From positions 336,410 through 400,409 of the forward strand of contig WIDE01000016.1 of assembly GCA_015039315.1 (NCBI GenBank): a DNA stretch of 64,000 bases, in the 5' to 3' direction. Positions 12,220-23,200 of the stretch are shown one piece after another. The number at the start of each line of letters is the position of its first letter. The first letter of the stretch is position 1. The notes beneath the pieces are model-generated. The model saw nothing but the letters and a program-made list of their open reading frames with translations. It did no database searches and had not been told where the DNA came from. Source of the DNA: Clavulina sp. PMI_390 (Eukaryota > Basidiomycota > Agaricomycetes > Cantharellales > Hydnaceae). Both the position numbers and the translations under genes were made by a program.

Positions 12220-14233
12220 ATGGCGAACAACATGTCCTCTGTCCGATTCTTCTCGTTGGAACCCCTCCAACTGGATATAATACCGAATAGAGGTCCCAAA
12301 GAAGGCGACACTGAGGCGAGGCTAAGCGAAAAATACGCCCAACTCCAGCGCTGTGATACTTCGAACAAATTGGCTGGCTTGAGCGTGGAATCGTCTATTC
12401 TCAGCACTGTTCGTACATTATGCCAAGTTTATCCTCCTTCAACCACTGATCTCGCTAAACTAATGGCATTTCGCAGATTGAGCGATCTCAAGTCCCACAG
12501 GCGACGCTGCAGACAAGCCGTCCAGTCAAACGGCAGCGAAGTCTCTCGGTGGCCGCTGCCTCTGTCGCTTCTCGCTCCATCACTTCAACAATTTCGCGGT
12601 TCTGTAATACTCCTGCAATCATATGGAAAGGGACTTATCTGAAGGATATATCTGCATCGAGTCAGCTGCCCGTCCCGCCACTTTCCATTTGCTCCGTCTG
12701 CTCACCTTCTTCTTGATGATCAGTTCAACAGATTGATGTGCGGAATGAGCAAGCTCGTCTGCTCCCCGGTCAATACCGTATGATAAGTCGCCTCCTAAAG
12801 CAAGATCTGCCGTCTGCATCTGCACAATACATCCAGTAAGATTCTGCACCTTCACATTGTCACGCTAGCACTGAAGCACACCTCTCCTTATAGTTTCTAT
12901 AACTGCGTGTGGCTTATCCTCAACGATATGATTGTTGGCTGGACATTCGGAACGTTCTTGAGGGACAACAGCGAGCTACTTGGGAACCTGGTTGGGCACT
13001 ATACAACGGTGCGCAGATTGTCTTCTTCTTCATACCCGGTCGTGCAATTGACGATATGTTGCTGATTACACAGCTAATGACTGTCCAAATGATGCGTGAG
13101 GGTCTTCTTTGGCTCGACGACTGGCCTGCTGGGCTCAAGCTCAATACCGAATTGAGCCATTTCTTCTGCCAATCGTATCTCGCCGGTATTGATGTTTGGA
13201 GTGGTACGTATCCGTGCACAAATATTACTTCCTCACTCCTAATCGCTCAACTCTTTGGTATCTTCCTTTAGGAGGACTCACCAGCATCATCCCTTACTTC
13301 CCCCACATCATATACCTCATTGGCTGCTCTGGCCCTTTGGGCTTCACTATGACATTGTCTCTCATATCGGATGTCATTGGTCTGCTTACCGCACCACTAT
13401 ACTTTTCTTACCTTGTCGCGACCTCCATCTTCCGGACTCAGCTCAGTGCTGCCGGATCTCTGTGGCGCCTCTTCCGCGGTACGCACTTTTCATCTGGACT
13501 CACAAATGACAAACTTTGACTGAAATATTACCCGTAGGAAAGCGCAGAAACGTCTTGCAGAACCGGACGGATGCATGGGAGTATGACATGGATCAACTCC
13601 TGCTTGGCACGATCCTCTTTACTCTCTTGGCGTTCTTGTTCCCGACTATAGTGGTGTATTACTTGCTATTCGCGGTCGTTAGTTCGCTCTCCTTGGATTA
13701 CATATTAAGTGGTATGGCAGCTGATGCATTGGTGCTGACAGGTTCGACTCTTGACGATATTCGTGCACGCGTCGCTGGAAACCTTACTCGTATTCATGAA
13801 CCATTTCCCACTCTTTACTGTCATGCTGAGGCTAAAGGACCCCGCGCGGCTTCCTGGTATGCGCTATTCTCCTCCTTGTATATGTGGTGCGCTTTCTGAA
13901 TACTTGCATCCTTTCAGGCGGGGTCTACATCGTATTAGAAGGCGCAGAGCGGAAACCAGTCATCAAGGTACAGCCTACTTGTCTTATCTCCATCAACCCA
14001 CCGTCGTCCTAACATGCAGCTTCTTCAAGAACTCCCCGATCCCTCTCAGTCGCATTTTCTTCCAATATCGTATGTTAAATTGTGTAGTGTTCCTATTCAC
14101 AACACCTCACTGATGACCCTCATTCCGTTATGCTATGTACAACAGTACGACTATGGTCCAACCTGACCGCTCACTACAGCCCCTTGCGGCTATTGAAATG
14201 TCTCTTGACTGGAGGTTTCATCACACCAATTGA
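12220..14233 (+). CDS. GPI1: GPI-GlcNAc transferase subunit GPI1 / PIG-Q
   Basis: A subunit of the ER complex that transfers GlcNAc to phosphatidylinositol, the first step of GPI-anchor synthesis. First exons by eye are 12220-12408, 12477-12660, 12724-12835 and from 12894. Family signatures follow in order: FFSLEPLQL near the N-terminus, QIDVRNEQARLLPGQYR, FYNCVWLILNDMIVGW, DWPAGLKLNTEL, a run of membrane helices at about 13270-13470, then LWRLFRGKRRNVLQNR and YDMDQLLLGTILFTLLAFLF. The C-terminal part has FPLFTVMLRLKDPARLPGG and ends DWRFHHTN. Relatives usually have roughly 100 more residues before the SLEPL strand. Here the divergent PAC2 gene leaves no room for them, so the N-terminus looks short. 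Confidence 0.88.
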
Positions 14234-14806
14234 ACGATACTCGATCCGATATGACTCGAGTGCTCCTTCGTAACAATGACTAGGCGTCAGCATTTCGTTT
14301 GACTCACATGGGGAAGAGTTCCTCATCTAGCGCTCTAGGCGCCAGTGGTCACGGCTCTATGCTACAATTTCTGGCTGGCGAAGGTTTTGCTCACTGCACC
14401 ACTTGCCCTCATCCAAAAGGATCATTGCGGATGTCCAACGCTCCGGGAGCGCGTTGCTAGCAGCTGCCGTTACACTCGCGAATTTCGGACCGAGTTCGCG
14501 CAGTCTGAATAGATCAGTAGAGTAGAGAGATAACTGTAGCATGGACATCAATTCAGGCGTGGCTGGAAAAGGAAGGATGTGAGAGTGAGAAATTTCAAAT
14601 TGAGCTCGCAAAAACCAGATCACGTGTGACGTCATATTCAACTCGGCACCCATCACAATAAACAGAGACACGAAGCGCCGCGTCTTCGTTCCGAATCCAC
14701 CCTTGCAAACACACAATCACCACATCCCACCCACCTTGTGAGTCTCCCTCTCCCCCGGTTCCCTTAGCACAAAATAGCGATACTAATCTTTGCTGATAAG
14801 TGAAAG
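14234..14806. other. Intergenic region upstream of INH1
   Basis: About 570 bp with no convincing gene. A 119-codon minus-strand frame (14716-14357) resembles nothing known. The region contains the E-box/CRE composite listed separately. Confidence 0.5.
14621..14634. promoter_or_regulatory. E-box CACGTG abutting a palindromic CRE TGACGTCA
   Basis: CACGTG (14621-14626) is followed without a gap by TGACGTCA (14627-14634), about 175 bp upstream of the INH1 start. In fungi CACGTG is bound by Cbf1/bHLH factors and TGACGTCA by ATF/CREB-type bZIP factors. Two perfect palindromes end to end suggest combined control. Confidence 0.55.
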
Positions 14807-15395
14807 ATGATGCAACGTGCTGTTGTTCGTGCCGCTGCGGCTAGGCGTATTGCCAACGTTAGCGTTGCCGGTCGCCGATGGACAAGCAACGACGGTGTTG
14901 GACGCGAGAACCAGTCCAAGGGCTTCTCGTACGTCTTCTTACCAAGGTCATGAGTTGTCTAGCAGTGTAAGCTAATTGTGTTGTTGCCGTTGGGTTATCT
15001 GTTGGATGCTTGTTTTGATGTTGATAGCCAAAAGGAGAAGGCTCAGGAAGGTTTGTCTCAAGGATTTTTGCGATACGTGATAGAGTCTCAGCTAATAGAG
15101 TGCGTCTTTTTACTTACAGACCTCTACATCTACGAGAAGGAGAAGGCCAAGGCTAAGGACCTGGAGGCTGGTGTGAGTCCTTCCTTCCGTGTGCTTCCTC
15201 GTTCAGATTCACTGACATCCTACCTCTACCTGTAATAGATCAAGAAGAAGGAGGCTGAGCTGGTTAGTTGGTCGCTTGCTGTTGTTCTCTGCCTTGGAGC
15301 AAACTGTACAGCTGGCAGAGCATCATCCCACTAACTCTTTCTTGTTTCTGTAGAAGGACGTCAAGGAGAACATCTCCAAGAAGGAGCAAAAATAA
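14807..15395 (+). CDS. INH1: Mitochondrial F1Fo-ATPase inhibitor (IF1)
   Basis: Blocks ATP hydrolysis by the F1Fo-ATPase when the proton gradient fails, in the mitochondrial matrix. Five exons (14807-14928, 15028-15050, 15120-15172, 15239-15262, 15354-15395) give 87 residues, a usual IF1 size. The N-terminal 25 residues are Arg/Ala-rich without acids, a matrix-targeting presequence (MMQRAVVRAAAARRIANVS). Then come an inhibitory segment with GVGRENQSKGFSQKEKAQED and a Lys/Glu-rich coiled-coil tail ending NISKKEQK. Exons of 23 and 24 nt are very small. ATP14, another ATP synthase gene, lies 3.7 kb downstream on the same strand. Confidence 0.88.
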
Positions 15396-15723
15396 TTGCT
15401 TTAAGCTTTTGCTCCCTTCGCTCCGCGTGTCTGAGACCATCCCTCGGGTGGTCGTTGCAAAGGCTTCCACAAATGTTCACACACATTCTATCTATCAGCA
15501 TCCTGTCAACCGAGTCTGCATGTCATCGCATAGGTAGCTTTCGAATCCAACATTTGCTCCCATCTCTGTTTTTTTCTTGCGTTCGTGATCTCAGCACATA
15601 AGGAGAGTGGCCCCTCGACATTCAGTGGACATTCCAGGTGTCTGGCTTGGGATTGTTCAACTACGCTAGTATACAGATTTGGTTCTTGAACTTCCCCGTG
15701 GACGGGGGTTTTTTTTTCGGGGA
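15396..15723. other. 3' region between convergent INH1 and cyclophilin genes
   Basis: 328 bp between two stop codons facing each other; presumably the 3' UTRs. Nothing else is visible. Confidence 0.5.
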
Positions 15724-16679
15724 TTATAGGACACCACAATCGACGATCTTGACGGCCTGGATGGGCTTGTTGTTCCCTGGCGACGAAGGGTTCGCCTCGA
15801 TCTTTTGGACTGTCAAAGGTGGAAGGGATGTACCATCAGCAATGTGAAGATAATGACCCGTCGATGCTATAAGGAATAAACTCTATCGCGACTCACCAAC
15901 TTCTGCACCACTGATGACCTCTCCGAAGACGACGTGCTTGCCATCGAGATGGGGAGTCCTGAAGTAATACCAACAAATGGTGTAGATACATCAGTATAAG
16001 TAGAGACAAGGAGCCTACTGTTCTATCTTTAGACTTGAACGACTTACGCGCGGAAGGTGATAAAGAACTGGGAGCCTGAATGAAGGATAAATATATTACT
16101 AGGTAAAGGCAAAACACAATAACAAGTTGGAAGGAAACTGACCGTTCGTGTTGGGGCCCGCGTTGGCCATGGAAAGCAAGTTCGGCTTAGTGTGCCTCAC
16201 CTTGAAGTTCTCATCCGCAAACTTGTTTCCATAAATCGATTCGCCTGAACGCAAGGCATCAGTATTATACTTGCCCTCAATCACTAGTAGTACTCACCGC
16301 CTGTGCCGTTCCCGACGGTAAAGTCCCCACCCTGCGCCATGAAACCGGCAATAACTCGGTGGAAGAATGAGCCCTTGAAATGAAGGGGAACACCATTACG
16401 TCCAATGCCCTTCTCTCCAGTGCAGAGAGCACGGAAGTTCTCGGCCGTCGTCGGCACGACGTCGGTGTACAGCTCAAAGGTGATCCTCTCAGGCTGTTGT
16501 TTTCCCGTCGAATCGCAGGAATTGAGGACGATTTGTGAGCAAAATGATATAGCGAGGCGCCAGGTTAGGTTGTAGAATGCGTTAGGGACTAGCTTGCGAG
16601 GAGAGGAGCAAATGGAAATAGTTCCACGTACGGGGGCAGACCCGATAGAGACATCGAAGAAACATTTGGTATTAACCAT
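15724..16679 (-). CDS. Cyclophilin-type peptidyl-prolyl cis-trans isomerase
   Basis: Isomerises Xaa-Pro bonds during folding and is the likely cyclosporin target. The start is the ATG at 16679 ([16 protein letters not shown]), joined across an intron to [20 protein letters not shown]. Active-site residues are present in [20 protein letters not shown] (the catalytic Arg and the Phe/Met/Gln pocket). Then come [27 protein letters not shown], a Phe-rich strand, [12 protein letters not shown] and a C-terminus VKIVDCGVL. The overall size is that of a single-domain cytosolic cyclophilin A, about 165-170 residues, with several short introns. No signal peptide or TPR domain is present. Confidence 0.9.
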
Positions 16680-17243
16680 TTTGGCTTGGGTTGGTTTTAC
16701 GAGGAGAGCGTCGGTGAGGTGTGATGGTGAGCAGATGAGGTTGATCGATCTAGGCCTCGGTGCCGAGACCTGCTGATCTTTTGCGGGGGCGGCCAATCAG
16801 CTTCCGTCCATCCGCCCATGTGCAGGTGATCAAGCTGGATGGAGCAACTATATTAAGATGGCGCTGAAAAGGGGTTGAATACATCAAGTTGAACAGGGTA
16901 TTACTTGGGATGCTGAAATGGGAGAAAAACGGTGTAAAAGTCCTTGTCTTGACAAAGATGCGTGGTGAACTACAACAAGTGAAAGAGCACGGTATTGCGA
17001 TGTGATTGGAGATTGTGAGGGTGTTAATGTTTGGGGAGAAATGCACGTGTGAGGAAATGGAGGTCATGAATGGAGAGAAAAGAGGGAGAGAAACTATCTA
17101 ACTATGATGGATCCAGATATGGAGCGAGCACTGGCAAGAAAGGTATGCTGGCAAGAAAAAGATCCCTGTGAGAGTTGACGACGCAACAGGGGTGATATTG
17201 GGAGACGAGAATTGATGTGGTGGACGACTGGTCTCATAGGCAA
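16680..17243. other. Intergenic region upstream of the cyclophilin gene
   Basis: About 560 bp. A 105-codon minus-strand frame (17067-16750) reads into the cyclophilin promoter but shows no family features. It contains a 20-bp palindrome listed separately. Confidence 0.45.
16752..16771. promoter_or_regulatory. 20-bp near-perfect palindrome in the cyclophilin promoter
   Basis: AGGCCTCGGTGCCGAGACCT is two 9-base arms around a TG centre with one mismatch pair, 73-92 bp upstream of the start codon. It lies beside GATCGATC (16743-16750). It looks like a binding site for a dimeric factor, which is an inference. Confidence 0.4.
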
Positions 17244-18806
17244 TCAGAATAGCTCATCACTTATTCCCTTGAGTTTGCCAGTCCACTGAAACCAAATCAT
17301 CTCATTTTCATCCTCTCTTGTATCCTGATCTCCAGGGACGAGAGGTGATGGTTCCTCGCTGCTAGCAGCCATGCCTCCGGCGACAGGGACGGGGGCAGGT
17401 GGAGCAGAAACCCTCACTCTCAGTCCCGTTGTACGGACCTTGCTGCCGAGCCCAGCTTTTGTCTTCTTCTGGGGCTTTTGTGCCGCATCCTCGTCGCCCT
17501 CCTTGAGGTATTCCCGCAGCGCGTCGTCAAGCTTTCGCGACTCTACTTGTTTGGGTAAGAATGAAGGATGACGGAAGCGACGTGGGGCGCGAATCAGGAG
17601 AGTCGTTTCGGACAGGGGAAGCTCTATTTCATCTTCGTCAGCAAGGATGAGCGTAGGAGGAGATGATGACAAGGTAGACCGAGGGGAAACGGGAGCAATT
17701 GTGAGTGCACGGTGAATTATACGCTCAGCACTTTTCAGGAAGGAGTCAGAGATGGTGGAGGTGCGAAGTTGTGGTAACGAGATAGGGGATGTTTGGTATG
17801 AAGGGGCTGGTTGAGAGAGGCGCGGTTGGAGAGGCATTTTGTGCGATGCGCTTTCGATGGATGATGTAGAGCGGGTTTCAACGGAGCTGTGATCTGAGGC
17901 GATATCAGAGTCGGACTCTTCCTCTTCCTCTTCATTTTGGTCTTCGTCGTCGTCGCTCTCGTCGTCCTCTTCTACTGCATCGTCTTCGCTAGCGGCACTA
18001 GTCGCGAACGATGTTTCCGCAAAAGAAACATCTTCTTCCTCTCCGTCATCAACATCCTCCCCAAGGTCTCCCATGTTTGACACCACGTGTTGCCCAAACC
18101 CAGGAGTCTGAGAGGATGTGATGGTTGAATATGCCAATTTGGCCGCAAGAGCATCCACATCGCCATCTCCATCAACGTTTTCAGGAAGAGCAGTGGATGG
18201 GGCCAAATCATCTCTCCAGCCGAACGGCTTGGCATCAAAGTCATGAAGCTCTAGCATCACGCGAGCTTTGGGAGCATTGAGCGAGGCCCCAATCACCACC
18301 ATGAGGTGAATCAACGAGGAATCATGCGATGGGGTCGAAGTAAGCTCTAATAGCTTGGGGGAGGCGTTCGGGGGATACAACGAGTCTACCGCGGACTGTC
18401 GTTCAGACGTGGGGATGAGAGCCAAAGTCCATGAAAGGTAGTGCAGGGCCGAGGCCAACTGAGCATCAAGATTCTCATAGGAGTTTAGTAGGTCGTCGCG
18501 CTTTTTAATAGCACGGAGGTATGTCGTGTTCTGAACCACAAAAAATTGAGGATGTTCCCGTCAAACAAAGGCGCATACAGAGGACTCGTTTTGACATACC
18601 TTGGATGCTCTGACAGGGATATTTGCTAACTGAGTGACTGGGCTGTATAGCATAGCAGATTAAGACAAAAGCCAATACTATATATCATGAACTTACAATG
18701 GAACCTGCCCTCTTGAGTAGAGCGCGTGGGCAACAGCAGTGAGTGTTATCCTCGTTGCTAGCGCAGGTGGAATCGAAGGTGTTTCATGAATGAGAGCCTC
18801 TCTCAT
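17244..18806 (-). CDS. Unrecognised 479-residue protein with a long acidic tract
   Basis: The first true ATG in frame is 18806 (MREALIHETPSIPPALATR). Exons are 18806-18697, 18642-18600 and 18530-17244, giving 479 residues. The N-terminal 150 residues look folded and helical (LTAVAHALYSRGQ, LLNSYENLDAQLASALHYLS). A second ordered patch has RVMLELHDFDAKPFGWRDDL. Residues of roughly 190-240 are almost all Asp/Glu/Ser, typical of nuclear or chromatin-linked proteins. A Ser/Pro-rich linker follows. The end is again ordered, with basic RAPRRFRHPSFLP, a KPQKKTKAGLGSK patch and a final MIWFQWTGKLKGISDELF. I do not recognise the family. It sits divergently from ATP14. Confidence 0.75.
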
Positions 18807-19072
18807 AACTCCAACTAGTGGAATTTCAGCGCCCGATAGGCTCGTGGTCGACTGTAGGGGGTGATGTTGACGAGGAAAGTTGGATCCTCGATGCGTTGTT
18901 GTGTAATGTTGTGAGGTGTTGATACCGTGCGCGCTTTCGGCGAATCCCACACTTGGCGCTTATTTTCCTTCCCTTCCGGCTCAAAGGTGTGTTCTGTCGA
19001 AAACTATCACTACAGCACGTCTTCTAGCACGAGCACTAATCGTTTTATTGATTATTCTCTAGTCTGTTAATC

Positions 19073-19802
19073 ATGTCCTTCTCTCTTGTTCGCGCTGTCG
19101 CTCGCTCGGTGTGTTGTTGAAGAACTCAAATAGCAATGACGAGGAAGGACTGACGGATGTTTCTTTGTATGAATGATATAGGCGAGGAATGTCAATGCCA
19201 CCCGGGCATTCTCTGTCTCTGTTGCGGCTCGCAAAGGTGTCTATTCATTCTCTACTCTTGCTCCGAGAAGCCGTCAAGCTGGCTAGGATCTGAATGCGTC
19301 AACTGAACAAACCTCTCGTCATTGTCTTCTTTTGTGATACTCGATTATATCACACTTAGACTTTGTGCAGGAGCTCTATGTTAAGGAGCTGAAGGCATAC
19401 AAGGCTCCCATTGCTGTATGTCCATATGTCTTTTCCACGTTCTCCCCAAACTGACACTACATTCGTTTACCCACATACCTACGTATCAATTTCTTATGCT
19501 AAAGGCCAAGGATGCTCACGTTGGCAACGTCAAGGAGCTTGTCCTCCCCAAGGCACCCGAAGCTCCAAAGCTGCCATCCGACCTCACCTCTGAAATCTCC
19601 GCATACGAGTCCTCCATCCCTGACCTGGCTGAGGTCACCCCCGTCGCTGCGACTGGTTCCGCCGACGCTTCCAACTCTGCGGATGGTTTCCTGGCCTTCC
19701 TCGAGCAGGTACGACTAGTGGCAATACACTCATTATACGATGCTCGAGCTGATTCATTTTTTTCCTTTGCAGGACCTGCCGAAAGATGAGGCTCACCACT
19801 AA
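19073..19802 (+). CDS. ATP14: Mitochondrial F1Fo ATP synthase subunit h
   Basis: A peripheral-stalk subunit of the mitochondrial ATP synthase. Five exons (19073-19108, 19182-19236, 19360-19415, 19505-19708, 19773-19802) give 126 residues, normal for the family. A presequence (MSFSLVRAVARSARNVNATR) precedes the conserved start DFVQELYVKELKAYKAPIA and AKDAHVGNVKELVLPKAPEA. An Ala/Ser-rich acidic linker is followed by the typical end FLAFLEQDLPKDEAHH. The gene is convergent with RPO41. INH1 lies upstream on the same strand. Confidence 0.9.
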
Positions 19803-20217
19803 TCTCTTTGCCGCCGTCGAACCCCTACATTACCTCACTTTGAGCCCCCTAGCTGTACTCTTGGTTCAGCAACCGATTGATAGTGACAATAGAATTTTTA
19901 TATTCTAAAGTTGCCCGCTGCTTGTTAGACAGCAGGGACGCAAGGGATTTATATCTACTAATGAGTATTAGGATTACTAGGCGTATAAGAAGAATGGTTT
20001 AAGATAAACACAGGGATTAAGAAAGGCAAATGATGTGTGAGATAGAAAAACAACATGGGGTAGGCAAAGCGCGAAGCAGTTGTGATGTGAGTGGTTGAAA
20101 AGCATGGGCAGGGGAGTAAATGCATAGAACCGACAGCGAAAAAGAAAACATCCCAGAATAAAAATGAGGAACGAAAAGTGAAGGGTCGAGAGAGGTGAAT
20201 GGAGAATGGGTGGGAGT
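19803..20217. other. 3' region between convergent ATP14 and RPO41
   Basis: 415 bp, A-rich, presumably the 3' UTRs. It holds a small stem: CCCGCTGCT at 19914-19922 pairs with AGCAGGG at 19931-19937 with one bulged base. No gene is visible. Confidence 0.45.
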
Positions 20218-23200
20218 TTATGAGAAGAAGTACAAGCTCTTCTTGATCGTCTCCACAGTGAAGTCGCCCTTTGCAGGGAGTGGGGGAAGGATGTCCGTCA
20301 GCAGCACATACTGCTTCGCCAGTGCTGCTTTGGTCGTCGTCTTCTCACCCGTGGGGGATGAAGGTGACCGCTTGGTCTGGCGCGTAACGGTGACATCGAG
20401 GTTAGCAGCTTCAGGGTTGCTTGCGACTTCTGCTGCGAGTGTCGTTGAGTCTTCAGCCTCTTCGTCCACCTCTTTGTCTGAGATCTCCCTCGCCAAAGGC
20501 ATCTGCAGGGGTTTTGACTTCCGTCTTCCTGCTGGCTTCACAACATTGATGAACACATCGGTCGTTGCGTTGATGTGGTCGATTTCTCGTTGGTTCAAGC
20601 TCATGACGGGAACCTGGTAGCCAGCGTAACGGGTCCTGAACTCGTCGAGTAGCTTGGCGAGAATGTCCGACTCGTGCAGATAAACGAAGGTGTTACGGAT
20701 GAGCTCCGACATGCGGTCAACAGTGCAGGCGTGTGTCCAGTACGAGTCGTGCACAGAGGCGAACGTCAGCTCTTCCCTCTGTAGAAGTGAGTCAGCAGAT
20801 GCGGAGAATGGGAGAAGAAAGGAAAGTATTCGTACCCGGCACTCCAGGGCAGTCAGCATCATATGCGTCGCATCCAAACTATGAATAAAGTTGGGCGGGA
20901 ACGCCGAACTCTGCTTCATCGGATTGACTTGGCTCTGCATATTAGGATCACTGATGAACACGCTCTGGACGGGTGTCATCAGCTGCTTTTTCTTCGTCTT
21001 GCGATAAGGCTGCACGATTGGCAAACCCATTGCCGTGGTCCAGATGACAGAGGCCATCTGCTCGGTATTCGCACGCGTCAAGGCGGGGGTTGCGCGCCCG
21101 GGAAGCTTAGGCCCAGGTTCGAAAGAGCGCTCAACACGTTCTGGTGGGATAGACTTCGAGATGATGCGTGCGACAAAGCTCAGCCATGTTTGGATGGCCG
21201 TGGCGCCTGAGAAGAGTGTGCCGATCGCGTTGAGCGTCTAGTAACAGTCAAATAGTCAGCGAGAGATGGGTTTGTGGAGTGACGAAACAAACTTACCCGA
21301 CGCGCGAGGTAAGTGGACCCTTTCCAGAGCTGGTCGCGATCGAGGTCACCAGCCGTTCGCAGCTGCTTCTCAATCTGCGCACGAGCGCCAACGAAGGTAA
21401 CACCGTAAACCGTTGTCATAACCTATTCGCGATAAAAAAGATAGCGGCAAAGTGAGACATTTGTTGCTGCGAGTAGGCTATAATGGTAGCATCAATGCAC
21501 AGGAACTCACAGTTTGCTTGACTGTCTTCCTCGCTATTCTCCCTAGAAGCATCTGAGCGATCGGATCACCATTCGCAGCGTCACGCTCAAGATCCTTATC
21601 CACCATGTTCGCGACATAGGTGTACACATCGCTGGGCCTCTCCGTCACGTCAAGGTTAACTTGCTTGGCACCAACAGAGTCACCGCCGAGTGCAGCATAA
21701 TGTTGGAGACCGTTACAGGTACCATCTTGGTGCACTGGAAGGTTAGATTCGAAGAGAGTCGGGTCCTCTAGGTCTAGTGCCTCGGTAAGCTCCTTGCAGG
21801 TCGCTAGAGTTTGCCAAGGATCATCCGATTTGGTCCACCACCGGTTGCCCTACAGTGTCAACGTCAGTAGATGGACAAGGGGTCGACCTGTATCATCGCA
21901 AAGTCGAAGAGACGTACCTCAAGTGGCTTTCGCGCACTGTCTCGGATCTCCTCCAGATGGTTCATCGTCCAAGCCTCACGCTCATCGAAGCTAGCCTTAT
22001 CGTACCCTGACACGTTCGCCAGGTGAATCTTCAGCCACCGCAGGCCAGCGACACCTAGCGGGCGCTTCTCTGCGAATTTCAGGAGGCCACGAGACAAATC
22101 GTCGCCGATGTGGTTAAGATGAGGAGGGATGGGGTAGGCGCGGCCACGGAAGTCGAGGTTGTGAGGGAAGTAGAATTTATCAGGGAGGAACTAATACCAA
22201 ATTGTCAGCGATAGGTGTTAAAGCAGTACAGGCAAGGTAGCACTCACAGCACGGGCGATCTCTAGTTTATAGTTCGTGCTGCACCGATCCGAGTGATTGT
22301 TCCTTCGCTTGTTGATAACCTCCTTCAAGTCCTGAAGGTATTCCTTCTTCGCCACATCATTCGTGTCGTAGTCGGCTGGCTTCTCGGGGTCAGGAAGTTC
22401 CAGATCCGTCGGTGGGATGTCAGCGAGACCAACGCCAGAGTTCCACACTTCCAGAACGACATTGAACACTTCACGATTGACAACCCAAGGTGTAGACCCA
22501 AGAACATCGAGCGCAGAGAAGATGAGTTCGAGGTTGCCGTTCTGTGAGGCTTCGCGGACGTATTGTTGCTGCTCGATCGAGTCCTTGATTCGCATCACGG
22601 TACCTAGATAGAGAGTGAAGATGATTACTCAGGACACAAGGAGGATGGAAATTGCCTGCAACGACTTACTTCGATTATAGAAATACGCGCCGCTGTTGTG
22701 GCTAACCCAAGGCCGTGGGGGCACGAACATTGGCAGGTGGCGGGGGTTGAGAGTGGCACCGCTCCCTGTCGAGTCCTTCGAGGCGAATTCGGCAGCAACT
22801 TCAGGGTTAAGCTTGATGACACCAAGTTTCTTGCCACGAAGATACTCATACTCGTGGTTGAAAGCGGGTTGAGTTTCGGTGCTAATGAGACAGGAAAAAG
22901 CGAGACATTAGAACTTGTTTTGTATCTCGAGGAAAGAGCAGTGAGAACATACTAGGTTTCGCCATTAGGAAGCGTCGTTGTCCTCACGACTGTGGCAGTA
23001 TCCATCAGCGCATCAACGAGGACGCCACCGATCCTTGCCTGCAGTGCTCGACTCCATTCTGGAATGGTGACATTCTCAACCAGCGCATCCCGCTTCGCTG
23101 CCTCTCGGCGCGCGACGACATGAGACAGGCCACCAGCCATACCAAGGACGTTATTGGACGACGGTGCTGATGATGGGACAGCAGGCGGAATAGCAGAATC

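Noticed and set aside
18807..18950. Longer N-terminus for the acidic protein starting at 18950
   Set aside because: The codon at 18950 is GTG; the first ATG in frame is at 18806.
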